Below, in pieces: positions 11,459-21,346 of a stretch of DNA of 64,000 nt (within the stretch, counting starts at the first letter, position 1; the number at the start of each line of letters is the position of its first letter). Made by a program: the position numbers and the translations under genes. The stretch comes from Diphasiastrum complanatum. Taxonomy: Eukaryota; Streptophyta; Lycopodiopsida; Lycopodiales; Lycopodiaceae. The stretch is from NCBI GenBank assembly GCA_029204225.1, contig MU831846.1, positions 36,721 to 100,720 of the forward strand. Direction: 5' to 3'. The notes beneath the pieces are model-generated. The model did no database searches, was not told where the DNA came from, and saw only the letters and a program-made list of their open reading frames with translations.

Positions 11459-11990
11459 TGGGCCGCATACCAGCTAACCAATCCGGAATAGTGCTCCTGA
11501 AAAAAATCAATGTAAAATGACCATGTGTAGCACTACAACAGCGCCTATACAAAACTCAAATTCTGAACTAAAACGAGCTAATGTGCAAAAGGTAAGAAAC
11601 AAGCAACCCCAAAAATAAATTGTCTATATATGGGCCATATACCAACTACCGGATCAGGCCTGGTGCTCGTAAAAAAATTGCTAGCTAGCCTTAGAAATAA
11701 CTTCAAAATCTGAGATGAGTAGGTGAAGCACTACAACAACACCTAGAAGTTCAAAATTTAAAGTAAAACAAAGCTAATTTGCAAGAAGAGGCCAGACAAA
11801 GAGAATGGTATGTTGTTTGGTTATGGGCTAGATGCCAGCTAACCAATCCGAAATAGCGCTTGTTACAAATTGCTTGTGAAGCTCTACAAAAAATCAAAAT
11901 CTGGAAATGAATAGGCGAAGCACTCCAGCATCAACTATAAGTTCAAATTTTGAGCTGAAACAAGCTCACATCCAAAAGTAAAAAACAAGC
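11459..11990 (+). repeat. Three ~185 bp tandem repeats
   Basis: Units start near 11459, 11631 and 11824 with 'gggccgcataccagctaacc' or a variant, and end with a 'gaactaaaac-agctaa' type block. Period is about 170-195 bp and the units are diverged. A further related unit lies in the RRM gene intron (about 974-1125). Non-coding, function unknown. Confidence 0.6.
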
Positions 11991-12734
11991 AACAAAAAAT
12001 ACTATTAGATGTCTCCAATAACTGGTGATTATGTAAGGAATTCCTTTCATGTGCTTGAGATCAGGAGTTCCACTCCAATCCCCCCAGGAACTGAGGACAT
12101 GCTGTAAGAGAGTAAAAAACATACTATTACATGAAAATTCGCACAATTCTTATTGTACCGTACATTTTATGGCATATGAGTACAACAAACAGCGGCATAC
12201 TTCAAATATTTCTAACGTACAGGCATAAGGGTCGTGTACGATGGCACTGCTGCTGGTATACCATACAAACTTGCATACGCATTAAAACCTACATAGACAC
12301 ACAAACTGAAGCTTCGGATCCATAATAAGATACTCTTCAGGAACCGAATTCATAAGATTCCAGTTCCAAAGTGCCAGTAACCGCCATAACTTATTGCTTG
12401 TGCAACACCGCCTTTCTAAAAATTGAAACCCAACAAGATCTGCCTCCGAAAACAAACAAAAGAAAATGTTGCGTAACCGCAGTTCGGATGCTACAGTGAT
12501 GGCTTAATCCACCACAAGATCACTGTCCAACAGCAAACTAAATGTTGCATTGGAAGCTGAAATCGAGAAAAAGCTGGTTGAGTATACAAAGAAATTGCTG
12601 ACAGCCAAAATAGCTCAAAGCAAAACAACAAAAGGCACCTGTAGCCAGCAATTGCAAGCTCAAAATAGAAAAAAAAAAAAAAAGATTTCTAAGTTGTTTT
12701 TTTTTCAGAAATTCACGTTCTAGTCTCCTGTCGC
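11991..12734. other. No gene established
   Basis: A short minus-strand stretch at about 12005-12105 has higher GC and an open frame (SSWGDWSGTPDLKHMKGIP) after a possible acceptor TTACAG. This could be a lone exon, but I recognise no family. The rest is non-coding, with an A-run at 12668-12683. Confidence 0.3.
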
Positions 12735-12926
12735 ATGGATCGGCAAGAAGAGAGGGAGAAAGACAAGCTTGTTGATCGCAAAAGAGGGCTCGACTTCATG
12801 CACAGCTGCGCTACGAAGAATGCCTTGCGAGCTTCCGCCATCGTTGCCATAACTCATTCATCCTCATTGAGGATCAACCGAACTATAGAAGTCCAACGAA
12901 AGGGTTACTTTTGCATGAGGGATTGA
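12735..12926 (+). CDS. Small unrecognised ORF (63 aa)
   Basis: Starts at ATG 12735, shortly after a TTTTTTTTCAG acceptor-like tract (12705-12711). The first 40 residues are highly charged then mildly hydrophobic (EREKDKLVDRKRG, then RASAIVAI). Base composition is richer in GC than the flanks, which is why I list it. It might be an exon of a host gene continuing on either side; no family is recognised and it may be chance. Confidence 0.2.
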   Translation: MDRQEEREKDKLVDRKRGLDFMHSCATKNALRASAIVAITHSSSLRINRTIEVQRKGYFCMRD

Positions 12927-13158
12927 TACCTTGTAAGGTTGCTGGTCGTCAACGATGGAAACGGGGATTCGCCTTTTTGAAGTAAAAAAATCAAAAGCTA
13001 AGAACTTTATAATAATAAGAGAACATGTCCCGATTCGAGTCAAACAATCATTGTAAAAAGCGAAGCGCATGTCATAATTATAATTGAATTTTGTATTCGA
13101 TTTATCTGTGTTTCATATTCGATCTATGCATGTTTCATATCGTTATTTTGTAGACTGA

Positions 13159-13432
13159 GATTATAAGTCCATTTGTTGGATTAGAAATCTAATTTGAGTG
13201 AAAAACTACAAGAGAGAGACCTTAGTGAGTTTCTAGAGACAATCAAATCCATTTCTTGGCAAGATTTGTTTGAAAGTAGTTTTCACTTCATCTTATCTTC
13301 TTTCCAGCTTTGTGAGGGAGTGATAGAACTGTGATTATAAGTCCATTTGTTGGATTAGAAATCAAATTTGAGTGAAACACTGCAAGTGTGAGACCTTTGT
13401 GAGTTTCAAGTCAATCAAATCTATTTCTTGTT
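13159..13432 (+). repeat. 174-bp direct duplication in the leader of element A
   Basis: A block of about 100 bp beginning 'gattataagtccatttgttg' occurs at 13159 and again at 13333, just upstream of the gag start. It lies in the presumed 5' untranslated leader. No 5' LTR or primer-binding site is found before it, so the element is truncated on the left. Confidence 0.7.
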
Positions 13433-13451
13433 TGTAGAAGTCACTAGTAAG

Positions 13452-15041
13452 ATGGGATCTACTGGAGCATACCTTCTAGAAGCTAGTGAGAGGTTGAATT
13501 CTACAAATTATACTATTTGGAAGGTTAGAATGGAGTCACTCTTGGTGCTCCAAGACCTTTATGAGTTCTTGATTGAAGATGAAGATGAACCTCTAGGTGC
13601 ACAGGAGTTAGCTAGATACAAGAAGAGATCTAGGCTTGCACTTCATTGTGTGAAGATGAATGTGAGCAATGATTTGTTGAGAGAAGTATTAGCTTGTACT
13701 AATGCTAAAGAGGCTTGGGAGTGTTTAAAATCAATCTATGAGTCTAGCAACACTTCTAGAGTTCTTATGCTTAGAAATCAAATTTTGCAAAGCATGAGGA
13801 GAAGTGAGGAGAGTGCACAAGATTATGTATTCAGAATCAAGTCTCTAAATAGGGAGTTGGCTTCCATTGGAGAGAAGATTCATGATGGAGAGCTTTTACA
13901 AATTGTCCTTAAAGGTCTAGGAGATGACTTTGCAAATTTGGTTCAAAGTTTTGCCATCCAAGACACTTTGCCAACTATAGAAAAACTTCACAGTGTATTA
14001 GTGGCTGAAGAGTGTAGGATGCTCCATGCAATGTCTAGGATGAGTTCCTTGTCGTTGCAGGATGGTGATGAGAAAGCCAATTTCTCATTCAAGGGCAAAA
14101 AGAAGACCAATGGAAAGAAGAAGCATCCAAAGGAGGCCAAAGAAGAGGATGATGCATCAAGTTCAAAGGACAAGTCAAAGCAAAAATGCTTCTTTTGTGG
14201 AAGGGAGGGGCATTATGCATCTGAATGCTACAAGAGGCTAAGAGCACAAGTGGAGGAGGACAAACAAGGAAACCTTGCAAAGGAGGAGGAGGAGGATGAA
14301 GTAGATGTATTCTTGATGGCATCTACATCCTCACCAACAAGCAATAGCAATTCAAGAGACAATTGGTGGATCGACAGTGGGACTAGCTCCCACATGTCTT
14401 GTGAAAAGGACTTTTTCTCAACCTTACACTCATTCAATGATGTTAAAAAGTTTGTCTTTACTGCAAATGATGAAGAGTGTAGGATAGATGGTGTTGGCAC
14501 CATCTCTTTGTGTCTAGAATCCTCAAAATGCATGGATCTAGAAAATGTCCTTTATGTACCATCAATCACCAAGAATATGCTTAGTGTTGGTCTACTCTTA
14601 GAAAGTGGTTTGGATGTCCACTTTAAGCATGGTGTTTGCTTCATCTTGAAGAATGATGTTTGCATTGCAAAGGGATTTAAACATGGAAGATTGTTTAAGT
14701 TGGAAGCTAGTGTTGCTTCTAAAAGAATGAGCTTGGCAAAGGAGGAGATCACTCAAGAGGAGATCTTGGCAAAGTGTGATCTTGCTTGCATTGAGGAGGA
14801 GCATCAAAAGGAGGAAGATCTTGAGGATCAGCCTCAAAGCATGAGAGTTCCAAGGGAGTCCTCAATGACAATGTCCGAGTCATCAAATTGCATGCAAATT
14901 GTCCATTCAAGTGTGCATCTTGCAAGGGTGGTGAGCATTGGAGAGTCTACTATCTTTGAATACTTTCTGGAAAGTATTAGTAGACATGAGGTGACTTTTT
15001 TTCTTACCTTTAAGATTCATGGTGTTTATTACTTTGTATGA
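13452..15041 (+). CDS. Copia-type Gag-protease ORF, intact (family A)
   Basis: An uninterrupted frame of about 530 codons. The frame opens earlier (13428), but ATG 13452 gives an N-terminus (MGSTGAYLLEASERLNSTNY) that aligns with the gag starts at 51834 and 28567. Domains in order: UBN2-type gag (AWECLKSIYES, LRNQILQSMRRSEESAQDYV), lysine-rich linker, zinc knuckle CFFCGREGHYASEC (CX2CX4HX4C), then protease WWIDSGTSSHMSC and the LYVPSITKNMLSVGLL segment. By family knowledge Gag packages the RNA and the aspartic protease cleaves the polyprotein. No integrase or RT follows, so the element is non-autonomous. The last ~20 residues look like read-through past the conserved region. Confidence 0.88.
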   Translation: MGSTGAYLLEASERLNSTNYTIWKVRMESLLVLQDLYEFLIEDEDEPLGAQELARYKKRSRLALHCVKMNVSNDLLREVLACTNAKEAWECLKSIYESSNTSRVLMLRNQILQSMRRSEESAQDYVFRIKSLNRELASIGEKIHDGELLQIVLKGLGDDFANLVQSFAIQDTLPTIEKLHSVLVAEECRMLHAMSRMSSLSLQDGDEKANFSFKGKKKTNGKKKHPKEAKEEDDASSSKDKSKQKCFFCGREGHYASECYKRLRAQVEEDKQGNLAKEEEEDEVDVFLMASTSSPTSNSNSRDNWWIDSGTSSHMSCEKDFFSTLHSFNDVKKFVFTANDEECRIDGVGTISLCLESSKCMDLENVLYVPSITKNMLSVGLLLESGLDVHFKHGVCFILKNDVCIAKGFKHGRLFKLEASVASKRMSLAKEEITQEEILAKCDLACIEEEHQKEEDLEDQPQSMRVPRESSMTMSESSNCMQIVHSSVHLARVVSIGESTIFEYFLESISRHEVTFFLTFKIHGVYYFV

Positions 15042-15609
15042 CAAGACAATGAAATTGGATGCTTTGAAATCTACATTTGTTGTTGATAAGGCAATTTCAT
15101 TGGATAACTATTTTTGTAATAGTTTGAATAGTGTCATAAAAGATGAAACATCATTTGTATTGGAAATCTTTGGGTCCACATGCTTTGAGCATGATCATTC
15201 CAATGTAAGGACCAAAGATTATCCTATTTCAATGATAGGAATAATGGTAGTGTTTTGCTCTTCAAGTAGAGATTGTAGAATCTACTTGTTTTCAGCCAAA
15301 GAATTTGTCAATGGTGGAAATGTGATCTTTCAAGAGTGGAAGATTTGTAAACTTGAAGAAGCACCTTTGGATCAACACCTTATTCGATTCATTGATGGTT
15401 TGGAGTCAAGTCAAGTGGAGGAGCAAGCTCAAGACCCGAGGACTCCAAGAAGAACCTTGAGTATCAAGATGGAGCCATCTAGGCTCAATCATATGGATCA
15501 AGCAAGACAAGTTGTCTTTGGCAACATTATTTATGCACTTAATATTTTAATTGATGTATCTTCAAGTGCACAAAATGCCTTGGAATCCATGGCTTGGCAT
15601 GATGTTTAG
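15019..15609 (+). pseudogene. Residual ORF downstream of family A gag (IN-RT linker remnant)
   Basis: A 196-residue frame overlapping the end of gag-protease by 23 bp. The first half has no recognisable domain. Near the end, RTPRRTLSIKMEPSRLNHMD resembles the proline/arginine-rich linker between integrase and RT in copia elements (compare RRRSTRMRAEPSRLTYSD at about 23465-23520). This suggests integrase and RT were deleted and only their junction remains. The frame being open over 590 bp may reflect youth rather than function. Confidence 0.5.
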
Positions 15610-15810
15610 TTTTGAAGTGTGCTACATGTATATAGACACATTTATGGAACATCTTGTAAGGGATCCTCTAAGAGGTGGTGAAAGATCCTTCATGGACATC
15701 ATTCTCTATTGGAGTCTCAAAAGTTCCTTCTTTGTAGCTGGATTTTTTAGACACTTCTAAAAGCTTTCATTCATCTATCAAGAGAGTTGTAAATAGATCA
15801 AGCTAAATTT

Positions 15811-16520
15811 GAGGAGGAGTGTGAAGAATTGCCAAAAATTGGCAAATCTAGCTTGATCAAAAACCATGTAGAATAGTGTAAATTGTGTACACAAGTGGGT
15901 CCCACACATGTGAGGCCATGATGCCACATGGGAAACCCATCCTAATGTAGGTTAGGTCAAGTCAAGAGATTTGGTCATGTCTATTTGGTGGTCATCCCTA
16001 CTTTATAGGACCTACACCTAAGTTTAAGGTGAAAATTTGACCAACTAGCTACCTACCAAGCATAACTCTAGGAAATAGACTAGGGTTTCATTTTAGGTCA
16101 AGGAGAGTGAGTGAACTTCTTTATTACATGCTGGAAATCCACCTAACTTCAAGAAGGAAGTCGAATTTGCTATGTATTCCCTCTCTCCATAGTGAGAAGA
16201 TAGAAAATTTTTGGAGCTCATTTGCAATCTCAAGCTAGTTCACTATGTACATTGAGTTTTTGTGATCCAAATGAAACCAAATCAATTTCTACTTGTTTCT
16301 CAGGTTGAAGGCCGTACTAGAGCCTGTAGTACACACGTGTGAGCTCGGATTTCAATGTTTATCAATGCTTTTGATTGTTAATGCTTGTTGTTTGTCAAAT
16401 TGCCAATCTAGATCAACTTTTTTGTGTCTAGTTTTTTGATAGATTGTTAAGCAAGCATCCAATCACTCTTGTGGATATTTTGTAGATCCATTTATGGTCC
16501 TAAAGTACAGTACTTTCACA
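15811..16520 (+). repeat. Polypurine tract and 3' LTR of family A element
   Basis: GAGGAGGAG at 15811-15819 is followed by the LTR at 15820-16520 (701 bp), starting TGTGAAGAATTG and ending TACTTTCACA. The ends are inverted (TGTGAA...TTCACA). The same junction (GAGGAGGAG then TGTGAA) and the same end (TACTTTCACA) occur in the minus-strand LTRs near 52.4-53.4 kb, which ties the elements to one family. The LTR holds palindromic CACACGTGTG near 16333. Confidence 0.85.
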
Positions 16521-17143
16521 CACATCAGATTCATAAAGAATCATTGTACTCAGTTCATTTAATTGAGACATAAATAAGATATTTCTTGCACATTATTGTG
16601 TCTTGAATTATCTGATTTTACTCACTCTTTCTTGTTTTGATGACACACTACAATCATCATACTTCCATAGCGATAATGTCTAAACTTCCATGGTTGTCTA
16701 AGACACCTCAAAAAGGTAGTAGAACGGATGTCATTGACTCTTAAGTTATCAACTATCAGAATTATTACTTCGTGTTATCAATCATCATCCTCATTACAAC
16801 TTTTACAATGATAACGGCTACAATTTCCATGGTTTTCTATGACACCTCAAGAAGGTAGTAGAATGGATGCCATTGACTCATACATCATCAGCCATCAAAA
16901 GTATTAATTCATTTTACATCTGAAAGTTACAAGATTCTTGCTCATAGTAGATCTCAAATACGTTGAAGTTTGTTGTAGTTCTAGCTTTAATTCTGCACTG
17001 TCATTTCATTCTATTTTACTAGATAATTGCATAGCCCACAACACTATAGTTAGGATTACTAAATCTAACTATTGAAAAATGAAAAGATTTCATTTATTGA
17101 AGAAATATCAAAACATCTAGTCCAGATTATCTCGTTTCATTAG
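16521..17143. repeat. Spacer with 141-bp direct duplication
   Basis: Two copies of a ~57 bp block containing 'gacacctcaa-aaggtagtag' lie at about 16684-16740 and 16825-16881. The rest is AT-rich and probably includes the 5' LTR of the following copia element, but I could not define its ends. Confidence 0.5.
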
Positions 17144-17286
17144 TGGTGTTAATGCTCCTATTCAATAGTGGTATCAAAGCGCCATTGACTGAGCCCAATT
17201 TTCTTTTCATAACAGTGGTATCAGAGCCTTAGGTTTCTTGCTTAACCTTTTCATCTGTAACTTCAGTTTGTAGAACATGCAATGAA

Positions 17287-19460
17287 TGGAATCATCTTCC
17301 GAAATATGAAATCATTGAGAAATTCAACAATGAAAACTTCTACATGTGGAAGTTTAAAATCAAAATGATCCTAATATAAAAGGATCTATGGGAGTTGGTA
17401 GACGAAACTCTTCCCAAACCAACAGATTTTGATCTCCTAGCACAATGGAAGATCATAGATAGCAAAGCACTTGCCACAACCACCATGAATCTGAGAGAGC
17501 TCTTTTTCAGAAAGAGATTCTTCTCATTCAAGATGACTAGAAATAGGGTGCAATTTATTAGCCAGCATCTATCGACGAGCATTTCACGATGAGCAGATTT
17601 TGGCGAGCACTTTTGTGAGAAATTGTATCGTGGCGAGCACTTCTCTAACATGAAGATTATCCTGACATTATTATTGTTTGGGCTTAGGAATGAAAGCGTG
17701 GCTCAGATAAGACTTTTTAATTACTTAGATCAAGAATGATCTAGATAGCTCGTTGTCTAAGAGTTCCATCTTCACCAGTCTCCCACTATTGCAAACACCA
17801 TTGGGTATTGTAAAAAAGAATAAATTCTTTATAAAGCAAACTAAGTGTATTAGCAAAATATTGCATTTATGTCCAAAATGGGAAAAAAAAAATTGATAAA
17901 TTTGAAAAGGTGTCAAGCCTGAAATTACACCAAATTTGATGACCTTTTTCGTTTTTGTCTTTTTGCCAAAAAAAAATCCTAATGCAGGTGCTAGGCGTTT
18001 CCTGGCCATCTTTTTTTTTTTTTACTGATTTTAAACTGAGAAATCAGTGAAAAGAAAGGTTTGGGTGGCCAAAAAAAACCTAGCGTCGACATTTTGTGTT
18101 ATTGGTAGAACAATCCAAACAGACTTTATTTCAAAGACTTCACCACATTTCTGATTAGTCTCCAAATTGCTAATAAAAGATAAGCATGATTTTTCTCTCT
18201 TTAGGAACTGCTCATAGACTAGATAGTGATTTGTAGTTTTAACAAACCCATAGTTGGCCACCAAGGTGCAAACTTTATGGTTTGCTATATATCATGGGTG
18301 CAAAATATCAGCTTTAAATTCGAATAGATATAAAAGAAAAAATCACAAGTAATCTTCACAAAGTATAGAAAAGTATTGAAGAGAAACTTCATTTATCAAG
18401 ATTTATAATTATTATTTTAGAACATTTGATATAACAAAGAACAAGTATGTATCCTGGACAGACAAACTCAATCCCAACATGTAATAACTTATTGCCATTA
18501 CACTATTTTCTCCAAATATTGTGACTCGTAGCTCCAAATTCAATCAATAAAACATTGTAAATAGATTGCTAGGTATAGGCTCAGTCCAACAAGACAATGA
18601 AACATACTTAGCATATTAGTATGATTGAATTGTCCACTCCAGCTCTAAAGATCCAATATAGTACTGCTATAAATACATTTTCCAAAATAGGAACACCAAT
18701 GAAGTCTCGTTTTTCTTCCACTACAGGGTTAAGAATTTCAAATTTCATCAAATTTTTTCATACTATGTAAACCAGTTGTGCCAAAGGTTCTCTTTGAGTT
18801 TTGAGCTTTTACCCTAAACCCTACATGACTAGGATGAAGGGCGAGTATGTGCTCAAGATGCTAGCCTCTGTAGTGAAATTGCTCACCGCAAAGATGAAAG
18901 TTTCAACTTTATGACTAGGATGAAGGGCGAGTATGTGTTAAAGATGCTCGTCTTTGCCATGAAACTGCTCACCGAGAAATGCTCGCCAAAAATCATCCCC
19001 CTAAAAATACATCTATCCGTGATCACATGAACAATCTCAAAGTTTTAATGCATCAGTTATCTACCATCGACTGTCCAATCTCAGACAACGATGCAGTGAT
19101 GACTTTACTTTCAAGTCTTCTGGCATCTTATGAGAATTTTATCATGTTTATCAGTATACAACCTGGTCTGACCCTTCAAAATTCAAGAACAGGGATGAAG
19201 AAGAAATTAGAAGGAAGATGTAGGACCTGTCTACTAAAGACAAAGATCTAGCACTTTTCACCAAGAAAAATTCTAAGAAAATTTTTTATTCCAAGGCACA
19301 ATCTTCTCATTCAAGTCATGATAGATCTAAAACCAAAATTTTGTAAATATTGCAAAAGAACAAATCATGACATAAAAGATTGCAAGATTCGAATGCACAA
19401 TGAGGCAAAGAAGAAGTAGTCACAAAAGTCTGCAGAAAATTAGCAAGCATTAGAGACGAA
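17287..19460 (+). pseudogene. Family B gag, interrupted
   Basis: Before the insertion: KFKIKM, stop codon, KDLWELVDETLPKPTDFDLLAQW-type gag start and FRKRFFSFKMT. After it: IRDHMNNLKVLMHQLSTIDC, DAVMTLLSSLLASYENFIM, then a degraded CKYCKRTNHDIKDCKI zinc knuckle at about 19337-19390. Compared with copy 2 (41787-42530) the reading frame is split by the insertion and by several stops. Confidence 0.75.
17538..19009. mobile_element. hAT-like non-autonomous DNA transposon (1.46 kb)
   Basis: Interrupts family B gag. Flanks are TAGAAATA (17538-17545) and TAAAAATA (19002-19009), a 7/8 match; the empty site in copy 2 reads TGAAAATA (near 42128). An 8-bp target duplication is the hAT hallmark. The body (17546-19001) begins GGGTGCAATTT and its other end, inverted, begins GGGGGATGATTT. 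Subterminal repeats of GGCGAGCA type run in opposite orientation at the two ends (17572-17642 and 18835-18987). An 84-bp tandem duplication lies at 18825-18990. No transposase is visible. Confidence 0.6.
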
Positions 19461-19476
19461 AAAAGAAGAGCAAATA

Positions 19477-19827
19477 TTGTTTATGGTTGAACACAACATG
19501 ATGCCTACCAATCAAAGATGGTACCTGGACAATAGTGCTACACAACACATGACATCAAGTAAAGAATGGTTTGTGTTTCTCAACACAACCAATACCATGA
19601 GATATATATATCTTGGTGATTCAAACAGCCACCAGGTGGAAAAAACTGAAGGCACCATACGATTGCAATTTCAAAATGGTTCATCAAAAACCATATTGGA
19701 TGTACTTTATGTACTAGGGCTCACCAAGAACTTGTTCTCAATAAGCAAGATTGTAGATCAAGGATACATTGTAAAGTTTACAACAAACGAATGTACCATT
19801 GAGGATAGAGAACACAAAATCTTTTGA
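19477..19827 (+). pseudogene. Family B protease/GAG-pre-integrase
   Basis: 116-residue frame with WYLDNSATQHMTSS, IYLGDSNSHQV, LDVLYVLGLTKNLFSISKI. The protease motif DSGA is altered to DNSA. The frame ends where the AT-rich repeat begins (about 19816). Confidence 0.8.
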
Positions 19828-20400
19828 AACGAGAAATGGCGAAAGACCCATTTTTTACAGCCCTTACAATTTTTTGGTAATTCAGGTAAATTTTGAGTTT
19901 TAAATTTAAAAATTAATGAGTTATTTGTAAGATGCTCATTTTGCAAATATTTAAAATTGAACGACGCAAAATATTTTAAAAACTTTACAATCAAATCGTC
20001 AAAAAAATACAAATATTAATTGTGTCCAATTTGTTATTATGACTAATAATTGTTAAATTAGGCGAATTTAAAATTTTAAAAAGTTTTCATTTTTTATTTT
20101 ATTTTCAAAGTGCAATTTGAAAGATTTTGATATGATTTTAAAAGCTTACACGCAATTTAATGTTAATATCTTAACATACAAATACAAAATTTAAAAAACC
20201 CTATTTATTAAACTAATATGAATTATCAATAAACTTAACATAAAAATATTTATTAATCGTTCTCAAGATAATCATTTTTAAAAGATTAAAAATTTAAAAA
20301 TTCTAAAATCAAAAAACTAAAAAATAGTCTAAAATTTTTAAAAATATTAGAAGAATAAAAAGTAAAAAATAAAAAAAAATCGTAAAATATAAAAGGTAAG
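19816..20400. repeat. AT-rich dispersed repeat, copy 2
   Basis: Matches 3791-4270 from its first bases ('cacaaaatcttttgaaa') and stays similar for about 350 bp. It is inserted into copia coding sequence and is followed by the palindrome array, which may belong to the same element. Confidence 0.5.
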
Positions 20401-20410
20401 CATAGTCGGG

Positions 20411-20749
20411 GACCTATGCGAGGAGGACCTATGCTCAGCATAGGTCGAGAGAGAACCTATGCTGAGCATAGGTCCAGTAGTGGGCACTTATGCTAAACAT
20501 AGGTCGAGGAAGGACTTATGTTGAGCATAGGTCGAGAGAGGAGGACCTATGCTCATCATAGGTCGAGAGGAGGACCTATGCTCGACATATATCAAGAGGA
20601 GGACCTATGTTGAGCATAGGTCGAGAGATGACCTATGTTGAGCATAGGTCCAGTGAGCACTTATGCTCAGCATAGGTTGAGGGAGGACTTATGCTGAGCA
20701 TAGGTCTAGTGAGCACTTATGTTGAGCACAAGTCTAAGCATAAGTCTAG
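20411..20749. repeat. Array of eleven 19-bp palindromes, period ~29 bp
   Basis: The unit is ACCTATGCTCAGCATAGGT, a perfect palindrome around its middle base, at 20427 with variants at about 20455, 20487, 20513, 20545, 20573, 20602, 20630, 20659, 20687 and 20715. Spacing is 26-32 bp, mostly 28-29. Spacers are short and purine-rich (tcgagaggagg, ccagtgagc). Half-units flank both ends. Each unit could form a hairpin. It resembles the subterminal repeats of DNA transposons; it is not a CRISPR. Confidence 0.85.
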
Positions 20750-21009
20750 AGCAACGAAGGCAGTCATTGACAATAGCAATGAAGTCCCATTTTGAGTCCT
20801 AATATATCGATCCACCTTCCAAGAATAAAACCTCCAAGGTTTAAAGGACAATAATTCTCTTTACATTCTTTGCTAGGGCATAAGTTCAAGGGCAAGTCTT
20901 AAAACAGCCTACGTAAGAAATGCTTTGGTAAGAAGCTCTTCTATTGCTGCACCAACATGAGATTTAGTGCGTAAGTTTTTTTTCAGCTCTTTCTTCTTCC
21001 TGCTCGTTG

Positions 21010-21127
21010 GAAGTTCCATCAATGCTTCTTGGTTTCCAAGGGGAGGCTCGAACCTGGGACCAAAGAAACTTTGGATGCCAAGCTAACCAGTTGAGCCAAC
21101 CCCGTTGGGGGCGAAGTTCCATCAATG
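21010..21127 (-). mobile_element. tRNA-derived SINE (88 bp) with 15-bp target duplication
   Basis: GAAGTTCCATCAATG flanks the insert on both sides (21010-21024 and 21113-21127). The 88 bp between, read on the minus strand, has a tRNA-like head starting GGGGTTGG, an A box TGGCTCAACTGG and a B box GGTTCGAGCC about 43 nt later, both good matches to the RNA polymerase III promoter. It ends with a small stem-loop CTTGGAAACCAAG and no poly(A). Long target duplications and pol III boxes are the SINE hallmarks; the length is very short for a plant SINE. Confidence 0.8.
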
Positions 21128-21221
21128 GAACTATTCAAGCCAAACAATGTCTCACCTTTTCTGACAATGACTGAGGCGTTGCAAGATGTTGTCAGCTCGG
21201 ATTGATATAGTCCGCATACGA

Positions 21222-21346
21222 GAAGTACAACGCTTTTGGTCAATCAGGGACAATTTCCGACAGTACTGAGGCTAAGTTCGGTGAGGTACAATGCTTTTGG
21301 TAATTCAGAGACAATTTCTAACAGTGTTGGGGCTAAGTTCGGTGAG
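21222..21346 (+). repeat. ~63-bp tandem duplication
   Basis: Two units starting 'gtacaacgcttttggt' and 'gtacaatgcttttggt' (21222 and about 21286), each ending 'gctaagttcggtgag'. Non-coding. Confidence 0.6.

Noticed and set aside
11991-12110. Lone exon on the minus strand (SSWGDWSGTPDLKHM)
   Set aside because: It is open and has an acceptor-like site, but I recognise no family, see no partner exon, and the stretch is only about 100 bp. Left as a remark in the region entry.
14089-14533. Minus-strand frames inside the family A gag
   Set aside because: They are antisense shadows of the intact gag-protease frame; proline/serine-rich because of the lysine/glutamate-rich sense strand.
20411-20749. 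CRISPR-like regular repeat array
   Set aside because: The spacers are short, purine-rich and similar to one another, the repeat is an imperfect palindrome that varies, and the window is plant nuclear DNA without cas genes.
21025-21112. A functional tRNA gene
   Set aside because: A and B boxes are present, but the acceptor stem and anticodon arm do not fold as a standard tRNA and the 15-bp target duplication shows it is a retroposed SINE.
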